Positions 1-7,604 of a stretch of DNA of 64,000 bases are shown here, piece after piece. The notes under the pieces were generated by a model. The model ran no database searches, was not told the DNA's origin, and saw only the letters and a list, made by a program, of their open reading frames with translations. The first letter of the stretch is position 1. Each line of letters begins with the position of its first letter. Source of the stretch: HyVt-443 sp964544655 (GTDB lineage: Bacteria > Pseudomonadota > Gammaproteobacteria > Chromatiales > Chromatiaceae); contig CAZJCM010000004.1 in the NCBI GenBank assembly GCA_964544655.1, positions 30,056 through 94,055 on the forward strand, given 5' to 3'. The translations under genes and the position numbers were made by a program.

Positions 1-1062
1 CGCCGGCCCAGCCTCGGGACAGGCGAGGTGGGCTATATCATTGCCGGTATCAAGGAGATCGATGGTGTTCCTGTTGGCGACACCATTACCCTGGACAAAA
101 ATCGTGCTGAAGAGCCCCTGCCGGGGTTCGAAGAGATGCGGCCACGGGTCTTTGCCGGGCTCTATCCGGTCAGTTCCGACGACTACAATGGCTTGCGTGA
201 GGCGCTGCAGAAGTTGCGTCTGAACGATGCAGCCCTCCATTTTGAGCCCGAGACCTCCCAGGCCCTGGGATTTGGCTTCCGTTGCGGATTTCTCGGTATG
301 CTGCACATGGAGATCGTGCAGGAGCGGCTGGAGCGCGAGTACAACCTGGACCTGATCACCACCGCCCCGACCGTGATCTACCAGGTGGAGAAGAGCGATG
401 GCACGGTGATTCATATCGATAATCCGGCCGATCTGCCGGACCCGGGGCAGATCAACGAGGTACGCGAGCCCATCATCGAGGCGCACATCCTGGTGCCCCA
501 GGGCTATCTTGGAAATGTGATCAACCTCTGCATCGAGAAACGCGGGGTGCAGAAAAATATGCTCTACGTCGGCGGTCAGGTTCAGGTGACCTATGATTTG
601 CCGATGAACGAAGTGGTGCTGGATTTCTTCGATCGCCTGAAATCGGTGAGCCGGGGTTACGCCTCGTTCGAGTATGAGTTCAAGAAATTCCAGGTGGCAC
701 CCCTGGTCAAGCTGGATATCCTGATCAACGGTGAGAAGGTGGACGCCCTCTCCATCATCGTACATCGGGATCATGCCGAGTCCCGCGGCCGGGAGCTGAC
801 GGTGAAGATGAAGGAGCTGATTCCGCGGCAGATGTTCGAGGTGGCGATCCAGGCGGCCATCGGCAGCAAGATCATCGCCCGTACCACGGTCAAGGCATTG
901 CGCAAGAACGTCACCGCCAAATGCTATGGCGGGGATATCACCCGAAAACGCAAGCTGCTGGAGAAGCAGAAAGCGGGCAAGAAGCGGATGAAGCAGGTAG
1001 GCCGGGTGGAGATACCCCAGGAGGCGTTCCTTGCTGTGCTGAAGGTGGGCAAGGATAATTGA
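1..1062 (+). CDS. lepA: Elongation factor 4 (LepA), C-terminal part
   Basis: The gene runs in from the left edge; 353 residues are visible and the GTP-binding domain lies outside. LepA is a ribosome-associated GTPase that can back-translocate or remodel stalled ribosomes. The visible part aligns with the family from the EF-G-like beta-barrel through domain V to the LepA-specific C-terminal domain. Recognisable blocks are FGFRCGFLGMLHMEI, ERLEREYNLDLITTAPT, SRGYASFEYEF and the basic tail KCYGGDITRKRKLLEKQK followed by GKKRMKQVG. The stop is followed by about 100 bp before lepB, the usual neighbour in Proteobacteria. Identity is secure; only the 5' truncation by the window limits the call. Confidence 0.97.
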   Translation, partial: RRPSLGTGEVGYIIAGIKEIDGVPVGDTITLDKNRAEEPLPGFEEMRPRVFAGLYPVSSDDYNGLREALQKLRLNDAALHFEPETSQALGFGFRCGFLGMLHMEIVQERLEREYNLDLITTAPTVIYQVEKSDGTVIHIDNPADLPDPGQINEVREPIIEAHILVPQGYLGNVINLCIEKRGVQKNMLYVGGQVQVTYDLPMNEVVLDFFDRLKSVSRGYASFEYEFKKFQVAPLVKLDILINGEKVDALSIIVHRDHAESRGRELTVKMKELIPRQMFEVAIQAAIGSKIIARTTVKALRKNVTAKCYGGDITRKRKLLEKQKAGKKRMKQVGRVEIPQEAFLAVLKVGKDN

Positions 1063-1159
1063 ACACCCCGTGGGTATGAACTGGTCTGGCCGGCGTGATC
1101 TCAGGGCGTCAGGGACGGGAAGGCAGGGCCGTATAATTAATAATCGAGTGAGTAGATAA

Positions 1160-1975
1160 ATGAATTTTGATTTTCCAGCCTTTCTGGTTCTAGCAACCTT
1201 CGTCACCGGTTTTGTCTGGCTCATGGATGTGGTGTTCTTCGCCCCCAAGCGGCGGGCAGGTGATGTCGATGGCAAGGCGCGGGAGCCACTGCTGGTGGAG
1301 TATGCCCGCTCCTTTTTTCCCATCATCCTGGCGGTGCTGGTGCTGCGCTCTTTTCTGGTGGAGCCGTTTCGTATCCCCTCTGGCTCCATGATGCCCACCT
1401 TGTTGGTGGGTGACTTCATCCTGGTCAACAAGTTTTCTTATGGTCTCCGTTTGCCGGTGATCAACAAGAAGGTGATCGAGTTGGGCGAACCTGAGCGCGG
1501 CGATGTGGTGGTGTTCAAATATCCCCGTGATCCCAGTGTCGATTATATCAAGCGGGTGGTCGGCCTGCCGGGCGATACCGTGGCTTATCGCAACAAGACA
1601 CTCTTTATCAACGGTGAAGCCCAGCCGCAGACCCCGATAGGGATATACACGGGTATCGGCAGCGGCGCCCGGGAAACGGGTAGCCTGGAGTTGCTGGAAA
1701 ACCTTACAGGTATCGAGCACCATATCCTGATCAATCCGCGGGTACCCGATTTCGGTTTCGGTTGTCAGGTTTTGGCCAATGGCCCGGTGACGGTGCCAGA
1801 GGGCTACTATTTCGCGATGGGAGACAATCGTGACAATAGCAACGACAGCCGTTGCTGGGGGTTCGTGCCGGAACAGAATCTGGTCGGCAAGGCGTTTGGT
1901 ATCTGGATGAGCTGGGATACCAACCGGCCCGGTTTTCCGGTGGCATGGGAGCGTCTCTGGAATGGTATCGATTAG
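1160..1975 (+). CDS. lepB: Signal peptidase I
   Basis: Inner-membrane serine protease that removes signal peptides from exported proteins. The 271-residue protein has two N-terminal hydrophobic segments (about residues 5-27 and 50-68). The catalytic serine motif PSGSMMPT has the nucleophile near Ser76, and the general-base lysine is in DYIKRVVGLPGD near Lys131. The family box GDNRDNSNDSR is near the C-terminus. A TATAAT hexamer at 1132-1137 lies 22 bp upstream of the ATG and could be a -10 element, although no good -35 is visible. It sits between lepA and the DUF4845/rnc genes, the standard proteobacterial order. Confidence 0.97.
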   Translation: MNFDFPAFLVLATFVTGFVWLMDVVFFAPKRRAGDVDGKAREPLLVEYARSFFPIILAVLVLRSFLVEPFRIPSGSMMPTLLVGDFILVNKFSYGLRLPVINKKVIELGEPERGDVVVFKYPRDPSVDYIKRVVGLPGDTVAYRNKTLFINGEAQPQTPIGIYTGIGSGARETGSLELLENLTGIEHHILINPRVPDFGFGCQVLANGPVTVPEGYYFAMGDNRDNSNDSRCWGFVPEQNLVGKAFGIWMSWDTNRPGFPVAWERLWNGID

Positions 1976-1987
1976 AGGGCGGTGTTG

Positions 1988-2362
1988 ATGAAGATGATGC
2001 AGCGGCAACGGGGCATGACCAGCATGGGCTGGTTGATCGTATTGGCCCTGATCGGTTTTTTTTCACTGTTGACGATCAAGATGGCGCCGGTATATCTCGA
2101 GCATTATTCAATAAAAACGGTACTGAAATCGTTGCGGGACGAGCCGAATATCACGCGCAAGACGACGGGAGAGGTGCGGCGCCTGATCATGAAACGGCTC
2201 GATATCAACGGTGTCTATGACCTGGACAGCAAGGCGGTCCGAGTAAAAAGGGACGATGGGGTGATGCATGTCGACATCACCTATGAAGTAAGGAAACCGA
2301 TGATGGGGAATGTGGATGTGGTGATGGCATTCTCTGACCAGGTGGAGTTGATCTCAAATTGA
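1988..2362 (+). CDS. DUF4845 family membrane protein
   Basis: Small protein (124 residues) of unknown function that commonly sits between lepB and rnc in Gammaproteobacteria. The N-terminus is short and basic, then GMTSMGWLIVLALIGFF gives a single membrane segment. That start resembles a type IV pilin leader (charged residues, Gly, hydrophobic helix) but lacks the usual Glu at position 5, so processing by a prepilin peptidase is only a possibility. The rest is a small alpha/beta domain ending just inside rnc. I chose ATG at 1988 because AGAGG at 1974-1978 is well spaced from it; an in-frame GTG at 1982 is also possible. Confidence 0.85.
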   Translation: MKMMQRQRGMTSMGWLIVLALIGFFSLLTIKMAPVYLEHYSIKTVLKSLRDEPNITRKTTGEVRRLIMKRLDINGVYDLDSKAVRVKRDDGVMHVDITYEVRKPMMGNVDVVMAFSDQVELISN

Positions 2363-3036
2363 AGGCACCGGTCAGCCAGCTGATCCGGTCTATCGATTAC
2401 CAGTTCAGCGATCCATCCCACTTGCAGTTGGCATTGACCCATCGCAGCGTTGGCGGGTCGAGCAACGAGCGCCTGGAGTTTCTGGGTGATGCCATTCTTG
2501 GCTTCGTGATAGCCGACCTGCTGTATGAGAAATTTCCTGCGGCCAATGAAGGTCAGCTCAGTCGTATGCGAGCCAATCTGGTGAAAAAGGAGAGTCTGGC
2601 GCGCATTGCACGTGAACTGGAGCTGGGGCGGTATCTCCTGCTGGGCGCAGGAGAGTCGCGTAGTGGTGGCCATTCACGGGACTCGATACTGGCTGATGCC
2701 TTCGAGGCCGTGCTTGCCGCCATCTATCAGGATGGTGGCTATCCGGCTGCACGAAGCGTGATCACCTCCCTGTTCAGGCAGCGTATCGCGTCATTGCCCG
2801 CTGATGCTCAGGAAAAGGATCCAAAGACCCGTTTGCAGGAGTATTTGCAGTCCCGCAAGCAACCTATTCCCAGCTACTCGGTGGAGGCCATCACTGGTGA
2901 ACAGCATAACCAACGGTTCGTCGTGGTGTGCCAGGTGCAGACACCGCCGATGACTACCGAGGGAGAGGGGCACAGCCGCCGCCGGGCAGAGCAGGCTGCC
3001 GCAGCACGAATGCTACAACAGCTGATGAAGGCGTGA
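2359..3036 (+). CDS. rnc: Ribonuclease III
   Basis: Double-strand-specific endoribonuclease that processes rRNA precursors and structured mRNAs. The 225 residues contain the RNase III signature ERLEFLGDAIL, with metal-binding Glu40 and Asp44. The second acidic pair Asp113/Glu116 is in DSILADAFEAV. A C-terminal double-stranded-RNA-binding domain spans about residues 150-222 (KTRLQEYLQ, then the basic SRRRAEQAAAARML helix). The start is TTG overlapping the upstream stop (TTGA), which suggests translational coupling. era follows after 5 bp, forming the conserved rnc-era-recO operon. Confidence 0.96.
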   Translation: MKAPVSQLIRSIDYQFSDPSHLQLALTHRSVGGSSNERLEFLGDAILGFVIADLLYEKFPAANEGQLSRMRANLVKKESLARIARELELGRYLLLGAGESRSGGHSRDSILADAFEAVLAAIYQDGGYPAARSVITSLFRQRIASLPADAQEKDPKTRLQEYLQSRKQPIPSYSVEAITGEQHNQRFVVVCQVQTPPMTTEGEGHSRRRAEQAAAARMLQQLMKA

Positions 3037-3041
3037 GACCA

Positions 3042-3932
3042 ATGACACCAAGACACACAGGATATTGTGCCATCGTCGGGCGGCCTAATGTAGGCAAGTC
3101 CACCTTGCTCAACCGTCTGATCGGACAGAAGCTGGCTATTACCTCACGCAAGCCACAGACCACACGTCACAGTATCCTCGGGGTGAAGACCCTGGATAGT
3201 GGCCAGGTGATCTATGTGGACACGCCGGGTATCCATCAGCGCGGCGATCACGCCATGAACCGCTATCTCAATCGCACGGCCAAGAGTGCCCTGGCGGGGG
3301 TCGATCTGATCCTGTTCGTGGTCGAGGCGTTGCACTGGACCGATGAGGATGCAGCGGTCCTGGCGGCATTGGACCAGCAGCAGTGCCCGGTCATTCTGGT
3401 GATCAACAAGGTCGACCAGGTAAAGAACAAACAGCTGATGCTGCCTTTTTTGGCTGAGGTGGCAGCGCGTTACGCCTTTGCCGAGGTGTTTCCGGTCTCA
3501 GCGCAAAACGGAGACAACGTGGATGCCCTGGAGGAAAGGGTGGTGTCACTGCTGCCGGAGGGGGAGAACATCTATCCGGAAGATCAGCTCACGGATCGCA
3601 GTGAACGCTTCTTTGCCGCAGAACTGGTACGTGAACAGCTTACCCGCCGCTATGCCAAGGAGATCCCCTATGCGTTGACGGTGGAGATCGAGCGCTTCGA
3701 GGACAAGGGGCGTCTCTATCATATCAGCGCCGTGATCTGGGTGGAGCGGGAAGGACAGAAGAACATCATAATCGGCCGCAAGGGTGAGGCGCTGAAAGAG
3801 GCAGCACGGCAGGCGCGCATCGAGATGGAGAGATTGTTTGGCAAGAAGGTATTTCTCGATACCTGGGTGAAAGTCAAGAAGAGCTGGTCCAATGATCAGA
3901 GTGCCTTGACCAGATTGGGTTATGGTGACTGA
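3042..3932 (+). CDS. era: GTPase Era
   Basis: Essential GTPase that binds the 3' end of 16S rRNA and assists 30S subunit maturation. The 296 residues carry the P-loop GRPNVGKST, the switch region TSRKPQTTRHSILG, DTPG for G3, NKVD for G4 and SAQNGDN for G5. A KH RNA-binding domain follows (VERE, IIGRKGEALK, then the helix to the end). The ATG at 3042 is preferred because the protein then begins at the normal family position; the frame stays open far upstream inside rnc. Its 3' end overlaps recO by 11 bp. Confidence 0.96.
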   Translation: MTPRHTGYCAIVGRPNVGKSTLLNRLIGQKLAITSRKPQTTRHSILGVKTLDSGQVIYVDTPGIHQRGDHAMNRYLNRTAKSALAGVDLILFVVEALHWTDEDAAVLAALDQQQCPVILVINKVDQVKNKQLMLPFLAEVAARYAFAEVFPVSAQNGDNVDALEERVVSLLPEGENIYPEDQLTDRSERFFAAELVREQLTRRYAKEIPYALTVEIERFEDKGRLYHISAVIWVEREGQKNIIIGRKGEALKEAARQARIEMERLFGKKVFLDTWVKVKKSWSNDQSALTRLGYGD

Positions 3933-4638
3933 CACCGGTTTGTCACCGGCCTTTCTTCTGCACCGCCGGGCTTATGCCAACACCAGTCTGTTGATCGAAT
4001 GCTTCACCCCATCCCAAGGCCGGTTTGCCGCGATCGTCAATGGTGTAAAAGGCAATAAGGGCCGGGGCGCCGGCCTGCTGCAGCCTTTCATTCCCCTCCT
4101 GATTCGCTGCTCCGGCCGCGGCGAGGTGAAGCGGTTGAATGTTTGGGAACCGGCCGGCGGCCAGGAAGTGCTGGAGGGAAAGGCCCTGTTCTGCGGCTTC
4201 TACCTGAATGAGTTGCTGATGCGCCTGCTGCAGAGAGACGACCCCCATCCTCAGTTGTTCAGTGTCTACGCGGAAACGCTTACCGCTCTGGGCTCCGGCC
4301 AACCGCTTGAGCCACTGTTGCGCTATTTTGAAGCAGACATGTTACAACAACTGGGCTTCGGCCTGGTATTGAATCGGGATGGGGTGAACGGTGCGCCATT
4401 GGATCCCGATCGGCGCTATCATTATCTACCGGAGAGCGGACCTATACCTGCAGGGGCAGGGGCTCCCTGGATCACCACCGGTGCTACGCTGCTGGCGCTC
4501 CACCGCCGCCGGCTGCTTGGTGAACAGCAGTTGCGGGAGGCACGAAGCCTGTCCCGTTATGTGCTACGGCACTATCTTGGCGACCGGCCGCTGAAAAGCC
4601 GGGAACTGTTTCAGTCCACTACAGACCGAGGTCAATGA
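3922..4638 (+). CDS. recO: DNA repair protein RecO
   Basis: Recombination mediator that helps load RecA on SSB-coated single-stranded DNA in the RecFOR pathway. The protein is 238 residues long. The N-terminal OB-fold is recognisable from FLLHRRAYANTSLLIECFT and GRFAAIVNGVKG, followed by the helical RecO domain with CGFYLNELLMRLLQRDDPHPQLF and a C-terminal segment ending with SRYVLRHYLGDRPLKSRELF. The start overlaps era, and the stop overlaps the pdxJ ATG in an ATGA junction, so the three genes are probably coupled. Confidence 0.94.
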   Translation: MVTDTGLSPAFLLHRRAYANTSLLIECFTPSQGRFAAIVNGVKGNKGRGAGLLQPFIPLLIRCSGRGEVKRLNVWEPAGGQEVLEGKALFCGFYLNELLMRLLQRDDPHPQLFSVYAETLTALGSGQPLEPLLRYFEADMLQQLGFGLVLNRDGVNGAPLDPDRRYHYLPESGPIPAGAGAPWITTGATLLALHRRRLLGEQQLREARSLSRYVLRHYLGDRPLKSRELFQSTTDRGQ

Positions 4639-5372
4639 CCACCATGAATGCAGCGCGAGAAATCCTGCTCGGCGTCAATATCGACCATGTGGCCACCTTG
4701 CGGCAGCAGCGTGGTACCCGTTATCCAGAGACCCTGCAGGCGGCCCTGATAGCCGAACAGGCAGGGGCGGATGCCATCACCATCCATTTGCGTGAGGACC
4801 GGCGGCATATCCAGGAGCGTGATGTGGAATTGTTGCAACAGACCCTGCAGACGAGAATGAATCTGGAAATGGCGGCCACGGAAGAGATGCTTGCCATTGC
4901 CACGAAAATCCGGCCTGCCGACTGTTGCCTGGTCCCGGAGAAACGACAGGAGTTGACGACCGAGGGCGGCCTGGACGTGGTTGCCAATGAGGCCCTGCTG
5001 AAGCCATATTGTGCCGCTCTGGCGGAGGCGGGCGTGCGGGTATCCCTGTTCATCGATGCGGACAGTGCCCAACTGGATGCCGCTGTCCGGGTGGGAGCAC
5101 CGGTGGTCGAGCTGCACACGGGGCACTATGCCGATGCTCCCGACCGGACCTCCCGTGAACAGGAATTGGCACGCATCCGGCAGGCAGTGGACCATGGCCG
5201 GGGGCTCGGCCTGCAGGTAAACGCGGGACACGGGCTCGATTATCACAATGTCCGTGCCATTGCGGCCATCGATGGTATCGAGGAATTGAACATCGGGCAC
5301 GCCATCATCAGCCGGGCCATATTCAGTGGCCTCGATCGGGCGGTGCGGGATATGAAGCGGCTGCTGGCATGA
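4635..5372 (+). CDS. pdxJ: Pyridoxine 5'-phosphate synthase
   Basis: Condenses 1-deoxyxylulose 5-phosphate with the PdxA product to form pyridoxine 5'-phosphate. It is a 245-residue TIM barrel. Family blocks are GVNIDHVATLRQQRGTRYP, ITIHLREDRRHI, the strand around VPEKRQELTTEGG, ELHTGHYAD and LNIGHAIISRAIF near the phosphate-binding end. Start at 4635 overlaps recO; a second ATG at 4641 fits the family N-terminus equally well. The usual next gene, acpS, is not here: a two-component system follows instead, marking the edge of an accessory block. Confidence 0.96.
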   Translation: MTTMNAAREILLGVNIDHVATLRQQRGTRYPETLQAALIAEQAGADAITIHLREDRRHIQERDVELLQQTLQTRMNLEMAATEEMLAIATKIRPADCCLVPEKRQELTTEGGLDVVANEALLKPYCAALAEAGVRVSLFIDADSAQLDAAVRVGAPVVELHTGHYADAPDRTSREQELARIRQAVDHGRGLGLQVNAGHGLDYHNVRAIAAIDGIEELNIGHAIISRAIFSGLDRAVRDMKRLLA

Positions 5373-5432
5373 TACAGCCTTACAGCTATTCCGCATCTGC
5401 GGTTTCCACGAAAGGGCAGTACAGCGACGAAT

Positions 5433-6098
5433 GTGCATATCCTGCTGATTGAAGACGACGAAATACTGGGCGATGGCCTCTGCACGGTGTTGATGCAGAA
5501 CGGCCACATGGTGGAGTGGATGAAGGATGCCGAAAGCGCCACCGTCATCGATCAACAGACTGGATATGATTTTATTCTGCTGGATCTGAACCTTCCGGGT
5601 ATGTCCGGCTTCGATCTGTTACAGCAGATGCGTGCCGATGGTTGCGTAACGCCTGTTCTGGTGACGACGGCACGAAGTGCTGTCCCTGATCTGGTTCGAG
5701 CCCTGGATCAGGGTGCGGACGATTACCTGGTGAAACCATTCGATATGGCTGAACTATTGGCCAGGATCCGCGCCGTGCATCGGCGTTCCCAAGGTCAGCC
5801 CCCTCTCTCCCTGGGTCATGCCGGGCTGGTGTTGGATATCGATCGGCACAGGGTTGTTTTACAGGGAAACCCCATCGATCTTTCTGTCCGTGAATTCAAC
5901 TTGCTGCAGGCATTGATGGAAAACCCAGGACGGGTGCTGACCCGCAGGCGCCTGGAGGAATTGCTCTATGGCGGAGCTGAGGAAGTGGCGAGCAATGCGA
6001 TCGAAGTCCATATCCACCACTTGCGCAGGAAGCTTGGCCCGAACATGATCAAAACCGTTCGGGGGGTTGGCTATGTCATGGGGCGTGTGGATCGATGA
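5433..6098 (+). CDS. OmpR-family response regulator, PmrA/QseB type
   Basis: DNA-binding response regulator of 221 residues. The receiver domain (1-115) has the acidic pocket IEDDE, phospho-acceptor Asp51 in LLDLNLPGMSG and the conserved lysine in LVKPFD. The C-terminal winged helix (about 125-218) includes LSVREFNLLQALMENPGRVLTRRRLEELLYG and VHIHHLRRKLG. The sequence is closest in style to PmrA, QseB and BasR. The start is GTG; the ATG two bases upstream is out of frame. It overlaps its histidine kinase by 4 bp. A CTTAAG-N5-CTTAAG box downstream of the pair (7487-7503) is the expected target type. Confidence 0.93.
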   Translation: MHILLIEDDEILGDGLCTVLMQNGHMVEWMKDAESATVIDQQTGYDFILLDLNLPGMSGFDLLQQMRADGCVTPVLVTTARSAVPDLVRALDQGADDYLVKPFDMAELLARIRAVHRRSQGQPPLSLGHAGLVLDIDRHRVVLQGNPIDLSVREFNLLQALMENPGRVLTRRRLEELLYGGAEEVASNAIEVHIHHLRRKLGPNMIKTVRGVGYVMGRVDR

Positions 6099-7441
6099 GG
6101 AGTTCGATTCAGACCCGGCTGCTCGTTCTCTCCATCGGCGCCGCACTGCTGATCTGGTTGATCATTGCCCTCGCCACATGGATTCATACCGGACATGAGG
6201 TGGAACGGTTACTCGATTCCCAGCTGGCGGAAACGGCTCGTTTGCTTGCCGTCTCCACCCTGCATGAGTCGGAAGAGTATGATCTGGAGGGATACGCCTC
6301 GGATATGCTTCGTGGCGGCTATCAGTATCCAATGGTATTCCAGGTTTGGTCGACGGATGGCCGGTTGTTGATCAGAGGGCCCCAGAGCCCCTACGACTAT
6401 CTGTCGCCAAACAGGCGTCAGGGATTTACCAACGAGCACTTTTCCAACAAATCCTGGCGTGTCTATACATTGAGGCTTGGCGCCCCGGGGCATCTGATTC
6501 AGGTTGCCGGAGAGGATGTTGCCAGGCGCGCCTTGACGCTCAATTTCCTGCTCAATGCATTGGCGCCATTCCTGATCATTTTTCCCTTGTTTGGTTTCCT
6601 CTGGCTTGGTGTGCGCAGAGGATCGGCACCATTGCGCTGGATAGCGGCAGAGCTGTCGAGCCGGGATGGCAAGAGCCTGCAGCCCGTTTCAGGCGACAGG
6701 GTGCCCAGTGAAATCGTACCGTTGGTGGACGAAATCAACAGTCTGTTTCGACGCCTGCAGGAGTCCCTCGATCGTTACAGTCATTTTGCCGCGGATGCTG
6801 CCCATGAGCTTCGTACACCGCTGGCCGGGACCATTGCCCAGATCCATGCCGCGGGCAATAGCGATGATCCTGAGGCGCGTGGTCATGCACTGGCGCAGGC
6901 AGAGAAGGGTTTGCGCAGATTGAGCAGAGTAGTGGAACAGCTGCTGTTGCTGGCGGGCGTGGAAACCGCCGCTGATAATGGCTTTGCCGTTCTGGAACTC
7001 AATAAGTCGGTCGAATCCGTATTGGTGGATTTTTACCCTGAGGCGGAGGAAAAAGGCGTTGAGTTGCAACTGCACGCCGATGAACCGATCACCATAGACG
7101 GCAATGACGAATTGATCCGGGTGATGTTGAGGAATCTTTTGGAGAACGCCCTGCGTGCATCGCCAGCAGGTGGTGCAATCATCATTCGTCTAGGCAGAAA
7201 GAATGGATTTCCGTTTATTTTGATCGAAGATATGGGGCAGGGTATCCCCATGGACAAGGCGCAACGCCTGTTCGAGCGATTCTATCGCCTGCCAAGGACG
7301 CCAGGCGATGGTGCTGGCATCGGCCTATCCATCGTCTATGCGGTGGCGGATATTCACCATGCGCGGCTCTCCCTTGAAAACTGTGATGCTCATCATGGTC
7401 TGTGTGTGACCATCGTCTTTTCTGGAACAAAGAATGCGTGA
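6095..7441 (+). CDS. Sensor histidine kinase, QseC/PmrB type
   Basis: Inner-membrane sensor kinase (448 residues) partnered with the preceding regulator, ATGA overlap. Transmembrane helices at about 8-30 and 150-175 enclose a roughly 120-residue periplasmic sensor region without cysteines or haem motifs. A HAMP-like linker leads to the dimerisation box HFAADAAHELRTPLAG, with phospho-acceptor His237. The ATPase domain has the N box LLENALRASPAGG and the G boxes DMGQGIP and GAGIGLSIV. The signal is not evident from sequence; QseC and PmrB relatives respond to envelope or metal-related cues. Confidence 0.93.
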   Translation: MRSSIQTRLLVLSIGAALLIWLIIALATWIHTGHEVERLLDSQLAETARLLAVSTLHESEEYDLEGYASDMLRGGYQYPMVFQVWSTDGRLLIRGPQSPYDYLSPNRRQGFTNEHFSNKSWRVYTLRLGAPGHLIQVAGEDVARRALTLNFLLNALAPFLIIFPLFGFLWLGVRRGSAPLRWIAAELSSRDGKSLQPVSGDRVPSEIVPLVDEINSLFRRLQESLDRYSHFAADAAHELRTPLAGTIAQIHAAGNSDDPEARGHALAQAEKGLRRLSRVVEQLLLLAGVETAADNGFAVLELNKSVESVLVDFYPEAEEKGVELQLHADEPITIDGNDELIRVMLRNLLENALRASPAGGAIIIRLGRKNGFPFILIEDMGQGIPMDKAQRLFERFYRLPRTPGDGAGIGLSIVYAVADIHHARLSLENCDAHHGLCVTIVFSGTKNA

Positions 7442-7486
7442 ACGCTGCCTGTCCTGTGACACAGGGCACGCTGGCCCCCCCCCTTT

Positions 7487-7503
7487 CTTAAGCTGTTCTT
7501 AAG
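7487..7503 (+). promoter_or_regulatory. PmrA/QseB-type operator
   Basis: Two identical hexamers CTTAAG separated by five bases (CTGTT) form a direct repeat with an 11-bp period. This is the published shape of PmrA boxes (YTTAAK-N5-YTTAAK), bound by a head-to-tail regulator dimer. It lies 46 bp after the histidine kinase stop and 101 bp before the nonahaem cytochrome ATG. The adjacent regulator is of the right family, so control of the cytochrome gene is a strong inference. Confidence 0.75.
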
Positions 7504-7604
7504 CTTTGCCTGTTAGCCTTGGTCGTGACTCGCTGAGCGCCTGTAACTGATGCGATGCTCAGGAGGCGATGCAAGAACAGAAAAACGACACGGGAGAATC
7601 CAGC